This document shows positions 45,492 through 54,592 of a DNA stretch of 64,000 nucleotides, piece after piece. The stretch spans positions 1-64,000 of the forward strand of contig JAEUJN010000019.1 of the NCBI GenBank assembly GCA_016794595.1, read 5' to 3'. Positions within the stretch are counted from its first letter, which is position 1. Every line of letters begins with the position of its first letter. The translations under genes were made by a program, and so were the position numbers. Origin of the DNA: Kineosporiaceae bacterium. GTDB lineage: Bacteria; Actinomycetota; Actinomycetes; Actinomycetales; Kineosporiaceae. The notes below the pieces were generated by a model. That model saw only the letters and a program-made list of their open reading frames with translations. It was not told where the DNA came from and did not search any database.

Positions 45492-48116
45492 ATGCGGCAC
45501 GATGAGCCGGTGCCCGCCTCGCTCCTGCCCGACCTGCCCAGCCGGCTCGCCGGTATCGATGCGACGTCCCCGGACGCTGTGTTCGAGACCTTCGCCGCCT
45601 GGGTGGGCGGGACCGGGCTCACCCTCTACCCCGCTCAGGAGGAGGCGCTGATCGAGCTGGTGAGCGGGTCGAACGTGATCCTGGCGACGCCCACCGGCTC
45701 GGGGAAGTCGCTGGTGGCGCTCGGAGCGCACGCGGCCGCCCTGGCCGCCGGCCGCCGGTCGGTCTACACCGCCCCGATCAAGGCCCTGGTCTCGGAGAAG
45801 TTCTTCGCCCTGTGCGAGGTGTTCGGGGCCGAGCGGGTGGGCATGCTCACCGGGGATGCCGCCGTGAACCCGCAGGCGCCGGTCATCTGCTGCACCGCCG
45901 AGGTGCTGGCCAATCAGGCGCTGCGCGAGGGGGCCGAGCTCGACGTCGGCGTGGTCGTCATGGACGAGTTCCACTTCTACTCCGACCCCGACCGTGGCTG
46001 GGCCTGGCAGGTGCCGATCATCGAGCTGCCCAGGGCGCAGTTCCTGCTGATGTCGGCCACCCTGGGCGACGTCAGCGACCTGAGTGAGGACCTCACCCGG
46101 CGTACCGGGCGTGCGACCGCGGTGGTCGACTCGGGGGAGCGGCCGGTCCCGTTGAGCTTCCACTACGCCGTGACCCCGGTGCACGAGACGATCGAGGAGT
46201 TGCTGGTCACCGACCGTGCCCCGGTCTATGTCGTCCACTTCACCCAGGCGGCGGCCCTCGAGCGGGCCCAGGCGTTGACGAGCGTGGCCGTGGCCAGCCG
46301 CGCCGTCCGGGACCAGATCGGTGCCCGGATCGCCGGGTTCCGGTTCTCGGCCGGATTCGGGCACACGCTGAACCGGCTGGTGCGCCACGGGATCGGCGTC
46401 CACCACGCGGGCATGCTGCCGCGCTACCGCCGGCTGGTCGAGCACCTCGCCCAGGCGGGCCTGCTGCGGGTGATCTGCGGCACCGACACCCTCGGGGTGG
46501 GGATCAACGTGCCGATCCGCACCGTGCTGCTGACCGGGCTGGTGAAGTTCGACGGCCGCCGGATGCGCCAGCTGTCGGCGCGTGAGTTCCACCAGATCGC
46601 GGGCCGGGCCGGGCGGGCCGGTTTCGACACCGCCGGCACGGTGGTGGTCCAGGCACCCGACCACGAGGTGGAGAACGAACGCCTGCTGGCCCGGGCCGCC
46701 GGCGACGAGCGCAAGAAGAAGCGCATCGTGCGCAAGAAGCCCCCACCGGGCCAGGTCTCGTGGACCCGGGCGACGTTCGAGCGGCTCGAGCAGGCACGCC
46801 CGGAGCGGCTCACCTCCTCGTTCGCGGTGACCCATGCCATGGTGTTGAACCTGTTGGCGCGCAACGGGAACCCGGCGGACGCCGTCCGGCACCTGTTGGA
46901 GGACAACCACGAGCCCCGGCCCGCGCAGGTGCGGCACGTGCTGACCGCGATCGGGATCTACCGGGCGCTGGTCACCGCCGGGGTGGTCGAGCGCCTCGAC
47001 CCGGCTGCCGGAGCGGGCGGCGCGGACGGGCGGACCGGACCGCAGGATCGGGGCTGCCGGGTACGGCTGACCGTCGACCTGCAGGAGAACTTCGCGCTCA
47101 ACCAGCCGCTGTCGCCGTTCGCCCTGGCCGCGCTCGACGTCCTGGACCCCGCGTCGCCGACCTTTGCACTCGACGTGGTCTCGGTGATCGAGTCGACGTT
47201 GGAGAACCCCCGGCAGGTGCTGCTGGCCCAACGTCACCTCGCCCGCGGCGAGGCGGTGGCCCGGATGAAGGCCGACGGCATCGAGTACGACGAGCGGATG
47301 GAGTTGCTCGAGTCGGTCACCTACCCCGAGCCGCTGGCCGAACTGCTGGGCGCGACCTACGAGATCTACCGCGGTGGGCACCCCTGGGTGGCCGATCACG
47401 AGCTGGCGCCCAAGTCCGTCGTCCGGGACATGTACGAGCGGGCGATGACCTTCAGCGAGTACATCCGGTTCCACTCCCTGGCCCGGGCCGAGGGATCGGT
47501 GCTGCGCTATCTCGCCGACGCCTACAAGGCCCTGCGCCAGACGGTGCCCGAAGCCCTGCGAACCGAGGAGCTGACCGATCTGATCGAGTGGCTCGGTGAG
47601 CTGGTGCGCCAGACCGACTCGAGCCTGCTGGAGGAGTGGCAGGCCCTGGTGGACGGCACCGACGCCGTGTCCTCGGCCGGGCAGCGCCGCCCGGGGCGGG
47701 GCGACGAGCCGCCGCCGCTGTCGGCCAACCCCCGGGCGCTGCGCGTGCTCGTGCGCAACGCACTGTTCCGCCGGGTGGAACTGGCCGCCCGCGGCCGGTG
47801 GGACGAACTGGCCGACCTGGACGCCGAGGCCGGGTGGGATGCGCAGGCCTGGGCGGAGGCGATCGCCGACTACGAGGACATCCACGGGCAGGTGAGCACC
47901 GGAGCGGATGCCCGTGGGCCGCACCTGCTCGTCGTCCGGGACGACGCCTCGACCGGGGAGGCCCCCGGCCGGGTCTGGCGCGTGCGCCAGATCCTCGACG
48001 ATCCGGACGGCGACCACGACTGGGGGATCTCGGCCGAGGTCGACCTGGACGCCAGCGATGCCGCGGGCGCTCTCGTGCTCACGGTGACCGGGGTGGGGGA
48101 GCTGGAGCTGCTGTGA
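45492..48116 (+). CDS. DEAD/DEAH-box helicase with DUF3516 C-terminus
   Basis: This 874-residue superfamily 2 helicase resembles Ski2/HelY-type RNA helicases. Motif I is ATPTGSGKS, motif II is DEFH (VVVMDEFHFYSD), motif III is LMSATLGD, and motif VI is QIAGRAGRAGFD. The C-terminal ~400 residues match DUF3516 (helical, with RWDELADLDAEAGWDA). Such proteins are ATP-dependent nucleic-acid unwinding enzymes, probably acting in RNA processing. ATG 45492 or GTG 45510 may be the start. Three DnaA boxes lie directly upstream. Confidence 0.93.
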   Translation: MRHDEPVPASLLPDLPSRLAGIDATSPDAVFETFAAWVGGTGLTLYPAQEEALIELVSGSNVILATPTGSGKSLVALGAHAAALAAGRRSVYTAPIKALVSEKFFALCEVFGAERVGMLTGDAAVNPQAPVICCTAEVLANQALREGAELDVGVVVMDEFHFYSDPDRGWAWQVPIIELPRAQFLLMSATLGDVSDLSEDLTRRTGRATAVVDSGERPVPLSFHYAVTPVHETIEELLVTDRAPVYVVHFTQAAALERAQALTSVAVASRAVRDQIGARIAGFRFSAGFGHTLNRLVRHGIGVHHAGMLPRYRRLVEHLAQAGLLRVICGTDTLGVGINVPIRTVLLTGLVKFDGRRMRQLSAREFHQIAGRAGRAGFDTAGTVVVQAPDHEVENERLLARAAGDERKKKRIVRKKPPPGQVSWTRATFERLEQARPERLTSSFAVTHAMVLNLLARNGNPADAVRHLLEDNHEPRPAQVRHVLTAIGIYRALVTAGVVERLDPAAGAGGADGRTGPQDRGCRVRLTVDLQENFALNQPLSPFALAALDVLDPASPTFALDVVSVIESTLENPRQVLLAQRHLARGEAVARMKADGIEYDERMELLESVTYPEPLAELLGATYEIYRGGHPWVADHELAPKSVVRDMYERAMTFSEYIRFHSLARAEGSVLRYLADAYKALRQTVPEALRTEELTDLIEWLGELVRQTDSSLLEEWQALVDGTDAVSSAGQRRPGRGDEPPPLSANPRALRVLVRNALFRRVELAARGRWDELADLDAEAGWDAQAWAEAIADYEDIHGQVSTGADARGPHLLVVRDDASTGEAPGRVWRVRQILDDPDGDHDWGISAEVDLDASDAAGALVLTVTGVGELELL

Positions 48117-48119
48117 GCC

Positions 48120-48836
48120 TCAGTGGTGCCGGGAGTGCCAGCTGAGCACCTCACGGTCGAGCCGGTCCCGGTCGGCGTCGGCGATCTCGATGAAGTGCAG
48201 GGCGACCTCGCCGCGGTCGGCGTCGACCCGGACGACCTCCGAGCGCAGCCACAGGCTCTCGCCGCTGCTGTCGGTGACCACCGTTTGCAGCCGGTCGCCC
48301 GGTTCGAGCACCTGGTCCTCGGGCAGCCGTACCCGGCATCCGGTGGCCGACAGATCCAGCGTCTGGGTGCCGCGGGCGGCCACGCCGTCGCGGACCAGCA
48401 GGATCGGCCGGACCAGCCGGGCGCGCACCGCCTGCCGGCGGGACTCCACCGCCAGCCCGCTGACCCCGGTCAGCTCGATCTCGTCCGGGCGTCCGGCGAC
48501 GGGGTGGGCCACAGCCCGGAGGACGACCAGCGCCTGCGGGGTGCGCAGGCGTACCCAGACCCGTTCGCCGGCCAGCTGACCGACGGCTCCCACCCCGACG
48601 CGGACCCGGCTGGTGACCACGATGCCCCCGCCCGGGGACCACAGGGTGACCTCGCCGGCGACCGGCTCGAGGCCGTCCACGGGGACGATCACCGCCGGCG
48701 CCCCCAGGTCGGGGACGGGGATTGCCCCCGGGCCGATCTCGGCGCCGGTCTCGGGGCCGGCCCCGGGGGCCGGCTGGGGGATCGGCTGGGTCGACTCGTC
48801 GGTGGACTCGAGGTCTCGGCTGGCCAGGGGTGCCAC
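48120..48836 (-). CDS. PilZ-domain protein (c-di-GMP receptor candidate)
   Basis: This 238-residue protein has a YcgR-like N-terminal barrel and a C-terminal PilZ domain (residues ~135-230). The RxxxR part is RQAVRARLVRP and the second motif is DLSATGCRVRL, a D-x-S-x-x-G form of the (D/N)xSxxG motif, so c-di-GMP binding is plausible. The N-terminal ~35 residues are Pro/Gly-rich. GTG 48836 is preferred because GGGAGG is 6 bases upstream. An in-frame GTG at 48866 would add ten residues with rare codons. Confidence 0.9.
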   Translation of the reverse strand: MAPLASRDLESTDESTQPIPQPAPGAGPETGAEIGPGAIPVPDLGAPAVIVPVDGLEPVAGEVTLWSPGGGIVVTSRVRVGVGAVGQLAGERVWVRLRTPQALVVLRAVAHPVAGRPDEIELTGVSGLAVESRRQAVRARLVRPILLVRDGVAARGTQTLDLSATGCRVRLPEDQVLEPGDRLQTVVTDSSGESLWLRSEVVRVDADRGEVALHFIEIADADRDRLDREVLSWHSRHH

Positions 48837-48930
48837 GGGCGTCCTCCCGGGAGGCAATAGGTTCACTTAAAGTACACGATCACTCTCATTCTGTAGTCAA
48901 GGGGAGAGGCGACGGAGGGTCGGCGGATCT

Positions 48931-48981
48931 GCGGTCGCCTCCGAGCACTTGACAGCCTTGTCGCTGCTCGGAGGTGACCGC
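48931..48981 (+). promoter_or_regulatory. 17-base-pair hairpin/dyad overlapping a ribosome binding site
   Basis: GCGGTCGCCTCCGAGCA (48931-48947) pairs with TGCTCGGAGGTGACCGC (48965-48981) at every position except one G-T pair. The 17-base loop contains an inner GACA/TGTC stem and a TTGACA hexamer. The right arm contains GGAGGT, the ribosome binding site of the small frame at 48982. It could act as an RNA switch or as a DNA operator. Confidence 0.5.
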
Positions 48982-49119
48982 ATGGGCGCCGAGGTGACCG
49001 CGCGAACGCCAGCCGAGGCGGGGCCCCGGGAATCCGCCGAACGACCGAGTCTCGGGATCCCCTGGTCGGAGGTGCCGGTCGCGGAATACGGCCGATATTC
49101 GGGAGAGATCTGCGAATAA
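48982..49119 (+). CDS. Candidate 45-residue small protein or leader peptide
   Basis: ATG 48982 is preceded by GGAGGT with a 6-base spacer, the best ribosome binding site in this 382-base gap, and ends at TAA 49117-49119. The product is mostly charged and polar (starts MGAEVTARTPAEAG, ends YSGEIC-E), with no membrane segment. Third-position GC is lower than in neighbouring genes, so coding is doubtful. Its ribosome site lies inside the hairpin at 48931-48981. It sits 99 bases before the sulfotransferase gene. The rest of the gap, 48837-48930, holds the PilZ upstream region with AT-rich sequence. Confidence 0.25.
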   Translation: MGAEVTARTPAEAGPRESAERPSLGIPWSEVPVAEYGRYSGEICE

Positions 49120-49218
49120 CCGGACGAACCACTCGGGGGGCCGCCGGATTCGCACTATCATCCGTGACTTCTGAACTCCAGTAAGCGATGGCGTTTCGCG
49201 CCGACGACGGGATCGACG

Positions 49219-50193
49219 ATGACCCCTGTAGTGCCCGCAGCACGACGTGCACCCCTCGCCCGCGACCGGATGCCCCACCCCGTCCCGGCGCCCTCGATGA
49301 CCACGGTGGGCCACCTGCTGCCCAACCTCCTGCTCGCGGGGGTCACCCATGCCGGTGCCACGGCGCTGGCCTCGGCCCTGGCGCGTCACCCCGAGGTGAA
49401 GCTGCCCGCCGTCCGCCGGGTGGATCACTACAGCCCGATGCGATTCGGCCATCCCGTGCAGGCCACGCTCGCCGACTACGACCGCCATTTCGCCACCTGG
49501 CGGGGGCAGCGGTACCGGCTCGAGCGCTCGCCGGTGTACTTCGACGGGGGTCGTGAGCTGATCGAGCGCGTGGCCCGCGACCTGCCCGGCGTCCGGGTGC
49601 TGATCGTGTTGCGTGACCCCGCCGAACGGATGTGGGTCAGCTATCAGGACAAGGTGAGCCGCGGCCGCTTGCCTCGGGCGATGTCCTACGAGACCTATGT
49701 CGAGCACTGCCTGACGTTACGGGGCAATGACGCCGACCGGTTCGAGGGCAACCGCTACTTCCGCACGCTGTCCTCGGGCGTGTACCTCGATCACCTCGAG
49801 GGCTGGCTGGAGGCGTTCGGCGAGCGGGTGCGGGTGGTCTTCGCCGAGAACCTGGACCTGCCCGGCTCGTCCACCGTCGACGAGGTGCACACCTGGCTCG
49901 GCCTGGATCCGAACGCCCGCGCCCCCCGGGGTGGCAGTGCGGTCACCTCCGACGCGCCCGAGCCGGCCTGGCTCGAGACGTTCGAATCGGACGGCGGTCG
50001 CCGGCTGTGGTCCTCGCTCGCGGGCTCGGTCGAGTTGGTGCGCCGCGTGGCCCGGATCCGGCTGCCCCGGCAGTCCGACCGGCTGCGGGGACGGCTGGAA
50101 CGGTTCTATGCCGGCCCCAACCAGCGGCTCGCCGTCCGGTTGCGCGAGGCCGGTTACCGCGACCTGCCGGCCTGGCTGGACGCCGCCGCGTGA
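49219..50193 (+). CDS. Sulfotransferase-domain protein
   Basis: This 324-residue protein has a sulfotransferase fold. A PAPS 5'-phosphosulfate loop variant ([18 protein letters not shown]) lies near residue 38, and a 3'-phosphate-binding segment ([20 protein letters not shown]) near residue 130. It probably transfers sulfate from PAPS to a carbohydrate, lipid or amine; the acceptor is unknown. The canonical Lys/Ser loop PKSGTT is degenerate here (THAGAT), which lowers confidence in activity. ATG 49219 is used. ATG 49297 just before the conserved strand is an alternative. A -10-like TATCAT is at about 49155. Confidence 0.85.
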   Translation: MTPVVPAARRAPLARDRMPHPVPAPSMTTVGHLLPNLLLAGVTHAGATALASALARHPEVKLPAVRRVDHYSPMRFGHPVQATLADYDRHFATWRGQRYRLERSPVYFDGGRELIERVARDLPGVRVLIVLRDPAERMWVSYQDKVSRGRLPRAMSYETYVEHCLTLRGNDADRFEGNRYFRTLSSGVYLDHLEGWLEAFGERVRVVFAENLDLPGSSTVDEVHTWLGLDPNARAPRGGSAVTSDAPEPAWLETFESDGGRRLWSSLAGSVELVRRVARIRLPRQSDRLRGRLERFYAGPNQRLAVRLREAGYRDLPAWLDAAA

Positions 50194-50236
50194 TCCCCGG
50201 CTCACTCGAGGCCGCGCCGACAGCTACCGTTGCGCT

Positions 50237-51346
50237 GTGGCCGTCGACTTTCCCTCCGAACTGCGTGAGCTCCGCCAGACCCTGACCTCGATCCTCGAGG
50301 TGAGCGATGTCGGGGGGCTGGAGAAGCAGGTGGCCGAGCTCTCGGAGCAGGCCTCGGCCCCCGATCTGTGGGAGGACCCCGAGCGCGCCCAGAAGGTGAC
50401 CAGCAAGCTGTCCCACGTGCAGGCCGAACTGGATCGCCTGCGCCGGATGTCGGCCCGGGTCGACGACCTCGAGGTTCTGGTCGAGATGGCCGAGGAGGAG
50501 GACGACGCCGACACCCTGGCCGAGGCCGAACGCGAGCTGGTCGCGGTGACCAAGGCGATCGGCGAGCTCGAGGTCCGCACCTTGCTGTCGGGGGAGTACG
50601 ACGAGCGCGAGGCGCTGATCACGATTCGCTCCGAGGCGGGCGGGGTGGACGCCGCGGACTTCGCCGAGATGCTGCTGCGGATGTACCTGCGCTGGGCGGA
50701 GCGGCACGGATACTCCACCGAGGTCTTCGACACCTCCTATGCGGAGGAGGCCGGCATCAAGTCGGCCACCTTCAAGGTGGCCGCTCCGTACGCCTACGGC
50801 ACGCTGTCGGTCGAGCAGGGAACCCACCGGCTGGTCCGGATCAGCCCGTTCGACAACCAGGGACGGCGCCAGACCTCGTTCGCCGGGGTCGAGGTGTTGC
50901 CCGTGGTGGCCGAGACCGACCACATCGAGATCCCGGAGAACGACGTCCGGGTGGATGTCTACCGGTCCTCCGGGCCGGGTGGGCAGAGCGTGAACACCAC
51001 CGACTCCGCCGTCCGGCTCACCCACCTGCCCACCGGCATCGTGGTGACCTGCCAGAACGAGAAGAGCCAGCTGCAGAACAAGGCGGCGGCGATGCGGGTG
51101 CTGCAGGCCAAGCTGCTCGAGCGGGCCCGGCAGGAGCGTCAGGCCGAGCTGGACGCACTCAAGGGGGACGGCGGGTCCAGCTGGGGCAACCAGATGCGCT
51201 CCTACGTGCTGCACCCCTACCAGATGGTCAAGGATCTGCGCACCGAGCACGAGGTGGGCAACCCCGCCGCGGTCTTCGACGGGGACATCGACGCCTTCCT
51301 GGAGTCCGGGATCCGTTGGCGGCGCACCACCGAACAAGGAGAATGA
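50237..51346 (+). CDS. prfB: Peptide chain release factor 2
   Basis: This 369-residue RF2 terminates translation at UGA and UAA. The stop-recognition tripeptide is SPF ([15 protein letters not shown]) and the peptidyl-tRNA hydrolysis motif is GGQ ([16 protein letters not shown]). The frame is continuous: the programmed +1 frameshift found in many bacteria is absent, as usual in actinobacteria. The GTG start lies 44 bases after the sulfotransferase gene. In related genomes ftsE follows directly, but here an 8 kb insert separates them. Confidence 0.97.
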   Translation: MAVDFPSELRELRQTLTSILEVSDVGGLEKQVAELSEQASAPDLWEDPERAQKVTSKLSHVQAELDRLRRMSARVDDLEVLVEMAEEEDDADTLAEAERELVAVTKAIGELEVRTLLSGEYDEREALITIRSEAGGVDAADFAEMLLRMYLRWAERHGYSTEVFDTSYAEEAGIKSATFKVAAPYAYGTLSVEQGTHRLVRISPFDNQGRRQTSFAGVEVLPVVAETDHIEIPENDVRVDVYRSSGPGGQSVNTTDSAVRLTHLPTGIVVTCQNEKSQLQNKAAAMRVLQAKLLERARQERQAELDALKGDGGSSWGNQMRSYVLHPYQMVKDLRTEHEVGNPAAVFDGDIDAFLESGIRWRRTTEQGE

Positions 51347-51347
51347 C

Positions 51348-52052
51348 ATGCGCAGCGAGATGTTCAGCCAGGCCAATGTCGAGGTCCAGAGCTCCGAGCG
51401 ATGGGTGCGACAGAGCGACCGCATGCTCAAGGTCACCCTCGGCGCCGACGTCCTGGCCGCCAAGGGCGCCATGGTGGCCTACCAGGGACAGGTGACCTTT
51501 CAGCACGAGGGCGCCGGCAGCATGGGCAAGCTGCTCAAGAAGGTGCTGACCAGCGAGGACAACCCGCTCATGCGGGTCGCGGGTCAGGGGGAGGTGTTCT
51601 TCGCCCGGCTGTCCGAGCACATCTTCCTGATCCAGCTCGAGGGCGACGGGATCAGCATCAACGGTTCCAGCCTGTTGGTCTTCGACGCCACCTTGACCTG
51701 GGACATCCACCGGGTCCAGGGCGCCGGGATGATGACCGGCGGGGTGTTCAACACGGTGGTGTCGGGTCAGGGGACGGTGGCGATCACCTCCGACGGTCCG
51801 CCGATGATCCTCGATTGCTCCCAGCAGCCGACCTTCGTCGACATCCAGGCCACGGTGGCCTGGTCGGCCAACCTCAGGCCGCAGGTGGTCAGCAGCATGA
51901 ACATGCGCTCGATGCTGCGCGGCGGGTCGGGGGAGGCGTTCCAGTACGCCTTCCACGGGCCCGGCTTCGTCGTCGTCCAGCCGAGCGAGGGCTACCCCAC
52001 GCCGACGCAATCCTCCAGTGGCGGTGGGTTGGGCGGCCTCCTCGGCAACTGA
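51348..52052 (+). CDS. AIM24 family protein
   Basis: This 234-residue beta-rich protein belongs to the AIM24 family, named after a yeast mitochondrial protein and also found in bacteria. Conserved blocks are MVAYQGQVTFQHEGAGS, GQGEVFFARLSEHIFLIQL and GSGEAFQYAFHGPGFVVVQP. The biochemical role is unknown. It starts one base after the prfB stop, with AAGGAG upstream, so it is probably co-transcribed with prfB. Immediately after its stop begins a C-rich inverted-repeat unit. Confidence 0.9.
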   Translation: MRSEMFSQANVEVQSSERWVRQSDRMLKVTLGADVLAAKGAMVAYQGQVTFQHEGAGSMGKLLKKVLTSEDNPLMRVAGQGEVFFARLSEHIFLIQLEGDGISINGSSLLVFDATLTWDIHRVQGAGMMTGGVFNTVVSGQGTVAITSDGPPMILDCSQQPTFVDIQATVAWSANLRPQVVSSMNMRSMLRGGSGEAFQYAFHGPGFVVVQPSEGYPTPTQSSSGGGLGGLLGN

Positions 52053-52523
52053 TCCCACCCACCCCCCAACCTGCTCATGCTCCGCGGGTGGCCCGCCATG
52101 CTCCGGTGGCGCTGCCCGAACGGGGCAATTCATCGGACCTGCAGCTCGCCTGGGGAGTATGGCGCGCTGACGCTCGGGCCCGGGCACGTGGGGGGCTCGG
52201 TCTCCTGGAGGGGACGCGCCCTCGGCAGATCACCTCGCCGCCAGGGTTGCGAAGACCTCTACACGTTGTAGAATCATGCTGGCTCGGGCGAGAGTGCGGT
52301 CTCCGACCGGGTCATGGCGCGTCTCGTGGATTCAGTTGTGGTCGCCACCCAAGTCGATCCACGGGGCGCGCCCTCTCGCGTCCGCCCTCGACACCCCCCG
52401 CCCCAACCCGCTCATGCTCCGTGGGTGACGGCTCATGTCGGACAAATAGGTCCGAATGCGGTCGGCTGGGGAGTATGGCCCGTCGCCCGGGGAGCATGAG
52501 CAGGTTGGGGGGTGGGGGTGGGG
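52053..52523. repeat. Inverted-repeat field between convergent aim24 and RIO kinase genes
   Basis: A perfect 26-base inverted repeat lies at 52058-52083 and 52491-52516; its core reads CCCAACCTGCTCATGCTCC. The same unit therefore directly follows both stop codons. A third, partial copy (CCCAACCCGCTCATGCTCCG) is at 52402-52421. A second shared segment (CTGGGGAGTATGGC) is at 52150-52163 and 52466-52479. The block 52410-52502 can fold into a long imperfect hairpin. No protein-coding gene is supported. The field resembles repetitive extragenic palindromes or paired C-rich terminators. Confidence 0.75.
52257..52273. promoter_or_regulatory. Remote BlaI-like dyad
   Basis: CTCTAC-acgtt-GTAGAA matches the form of the two dyads upstream of blaI (TTCTAC-N5-GTAGAA and TTCGAC-N5-GTAGAA). 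It lies inside the repeat field about 2.8 kb from them, with no clear gene start next to it. Confidence 0.35.
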
Positions 52524-53519
52524 TCAGCGGAGGTTGGCGTCGGCGAGTAGCTCGGTGGTCAGGTGGTCAGGGTCGCAGAGGTCCTCGGGCAGGCCACGGG
52601 CGGTGAACCAGCGGGCCATGGTCGCCACGTCGCGGGCCAGGAAACTCGCTCCCTGCGGGTTGACCACGATGTCCACCACCTGCGGGAGATCGATCAGGAC
52701 CAGCCGGCCCTGGTGGACCAGGACGTTGAACGGCGACAGGTCCCCATGGGCGAGCCCCTCGGTGGCCAGAGTGCCCAGCGCCGTGAGGGCTTGGCCCCAC
52801 AGATCGACGAGTTCGGACGGCGCCGGGCGCAGCTGGGCGAGCCGCGGAGCCGCTGTCCCGTCGTCCTCGCCGATGAACTCCATCAGCAGTTCTCGTCCCG
52901 CCCACTGCACCGGGTAGGGCACCAGGCCGCGCACCGTGCCATCCCGGTCGGTTGACGCCGTGCACTGCCAGATGCGCGAGAGGGCCTCGAACTCCGCGCC
53001 GGCCCACTGCACCGAGATCAGGTCACGGCCGAACTGGGTCCGGCGAGCCATGGCGCGGGTCTCGCGCGAGCGACGGACCCGCCGTCCCTCCAGGTAGCCC
53101 GCGTCGCGGTGGAACAGCCGGTGCTCGCTGTCGCGGTATCGCTTGGCGGCCATCAGGATCCGGCGGCTCGTGCCGTCGGAGTCCAGGGATCGCTCCACCA
53201 GGTGGACGTCGGCCTCCTTGCCGGTCTTGAGCACCCCCCGGTCGAGGTCGATCGCCGCCGCGGCCGTGATCACCCAATCGGGGCGGGGGTTCGGGCCCGA
53301 TTGGGCATCGGCCCACTGTGGGACGTCGGTCGCCGCGTCGGCGCGCTCGGGCTCGGGATCGTCGGGGTGCGGCCCCTCGAGCTGGGCCCGCTGGTCGGCC
53401 AGAACCCGCGAGGGTCGACGTCGGCGCCCCCGATCGGTCAGGTCGCCGGGGTCGTCGAGGTCATCGGGGGCGGCGCGGCGCGGTGCGCGCGGCGGGTGGT
53501 GCAGGTCGTGCTCGGTCAC
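52524..53519 (-). CDS. RIO-family serine protein kinase
   Basis: This ~331-residue atypical protein kinase has a nucleotide loop with GKEADVHLV in place of a normal P-loop and an ATP-binding Lys in LMAAKRYR. The catalytic loop is GLAHGDLSPFNVLV (HGDxxxxN), and the metal-binding Asp is in VLIDLPQVVD. The N-terminal ~75 residues are charged and disordered. Bacterial RIO kinases are uncharacterised; archaeal and eukaryotic ones act in ribosome maturation. GTG 53519 is preferred because GGAG lies 7-8 bases upstream; GTG 53531 would add four residues. Confidence 0.9.
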   Translation of the reverse strand: MTEHDLHHPPRAPRRAAPDDLDDPGDLTDRGRRRRPSRVLADQRAQLEGPHPDDPEPERADAATDVPQWADAQSGPNPRPDWVITAAAAIDLDRGVLKTGKEADVHLVERSLDSDGTSRRILMAAKRYRDSEHRLFHRDAGYLEGRRVRRSRETRAMARRTQFGRDLISVQWAGAEFEALSRIWQCTASTDRDGTVRGLVPYPVQWAGRELLMEFIGEDDGTAAPRLAQLRPAPSELVDLWGQALTALGTLATEGLAHGDLSPFNVLVHQGRLVLIDLPQVVDIVVNPQGASFLARDVATMARWFTARGLPEDLCDPDHLTTELLADANLR

Positions 53520-53743
53520 GTCGTTCTCCACGAGGATGGCTGGGTCGGGTGGGCGAGAGGCCGCTCCGCAGGGTCATCTCCGCCTCATCTCCCGACCGTG
53601 GGCCGGTCGTCCTCGATGGTCTTCTCCGACGGTTCCCCACGGTGGCCCGGTCGCGGGCTACGGGCAAGTCAATTTCGACCGGCCCCGACCCGGCTCGGCC
53701 CGGCTCGACCTGCGTGGACCCGGCTCGGCCGCCTCCCGCGCGT

Positions 53744-54592
53744 TCAGCGGGATGCGGCCGCCATCAACCGGCGGGCTCGCTGGAGGGTGATGTGGTCCGG
53801 TGACCACGGCTCGTGCAGGGTGCGTCCCGCCGATCCGCAGCCCATGCGGTGGATGGCGGCCAGGGTGGTGGCCGGGCCGACCGAGCGCACCGCGGCGTCA
53901 TCGGCCACCATCTCGGTGAGCATGGTGACCATGCGCAGGCCGATGCCCGGGCCGAGCACGCCGGGGTAGCAGCGCCGCCAGGCCAGGAACCACTGGATCA
54001 GCAGGTCGTGCCGGCCACTGAGGTGAGCCCGCTCGTGGGCCATCACGGCGCGCAGTTCCTCCTCCTCGGTGATCCCCAGGGTCCCCCGGGTGAGCACCAG
54101 CCGATGATCGCCGAGGCCGGGCAGGTGGTAGGCGAGCGGGCGGGGGTCGTCCAGGACGACGGCGCCCAAGGCCGCGTCGTGGGTCCCCACCAGGTCCACC
54201 ACCGCCCGATGGGCTCGTCGGCGCCTTGCCCGCGCGAGCAGCCCCACTGCCAGGAAGGCGGTCTGCCAGGCCAGTAACGCCAGGCCCGCCCCGGTGCAGA
54301 TCCAGCCGGTGACGCCGAGGGGGTTGCGTCCGGCGGCCAGGTCCAGGCCGCAGACCCAGAGGTTGGCGACCAGGTGGCCGCCGCGCTCGGCTGTCCCCAG
54401 TGCCAACAGGGTTGCCGCCGTGGCCAGCCAGCCGAGTGTCCCGAGGGCGATCCACGCCGCGAGACCGCGACGTGGTGACCGCCGCGGCCACCCGGCCTGG
54501 GCCAGCAGGACCGGGACCGGCTCCGAGGCCAGTGCGGCCAAGGCGCCGAGCAGGGCGGCATCGGCGATCGCCGGCTGGACGCCCACGGTCAC
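53744..54592 (-). CDS. M56-family membrane metalloprotease (BlaR1/MecR1-like)
   Basis: This 282-residue protein has about three membrane helices (residues ~10-30, 43-66 and 95-120) and a zinc protease domain with HERAH at residues 186-190. A downstream TEMVADDAA supplies the third ligand. M56 proteases such as BlaR1 cleave or inactivate a BlaI-type repressor after sensing a signal. This one lacks a penicillin-binding sensor domain, so it senses something else. The GTG start overlaps the blaI stop by four bases (GTGA), the usual coupled arrangement. Confidence 0.92.
   Translation of the reverse strand: MTVGVQPAIADAALLGALAALASEPVPVLLAQAGWPRRSPRRGLAAWIALGTLGWLATAATLLALGTAERGGHLVANLWVCGLDLAAGRNPLGVTGWICTGAGLALLAWQTAFLAVGLLARARRRRAHRAVVDLVGTHDAALGAVVLDDPRPLAYHLPGLGDHRLVLTRGTLGITEEEELRAVMAHERAHLSGRHDLLIQWFLAWRRCYPGVLGPGIGLRMVTMLTEMVADDAAVRSVGPATTLAAIHRMGCGSAGRTLHEPWSPDHITLQRARRLMAAASR

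Noticed and set aside
48863-49252. Minus-strand frame of 129 codons between PilZ and the sulfotransferase gene
   Set aside because: Arg/Ser/Pro-rich, no ribosome binding site, and it overlaps both neighbouring control regions.
50237-50330. Programmed +1 frameshift in prfB
   Set aside because: The frame is continuous from the GTG start and no early in-frame TGA with a slippery site is present.
52053-52523. Insertion sequence with terminal inverted repeats
   Set aside because: There is no transposase frame and no clear target-site duplication; it is kept as a repeat field instead.
53520-53743. Gene between the RIO kinase and the M56 protease
   Set aside because: Only low-complexity GACCCGGCTCGG repeats and small dyads are present; no frame has coding character.
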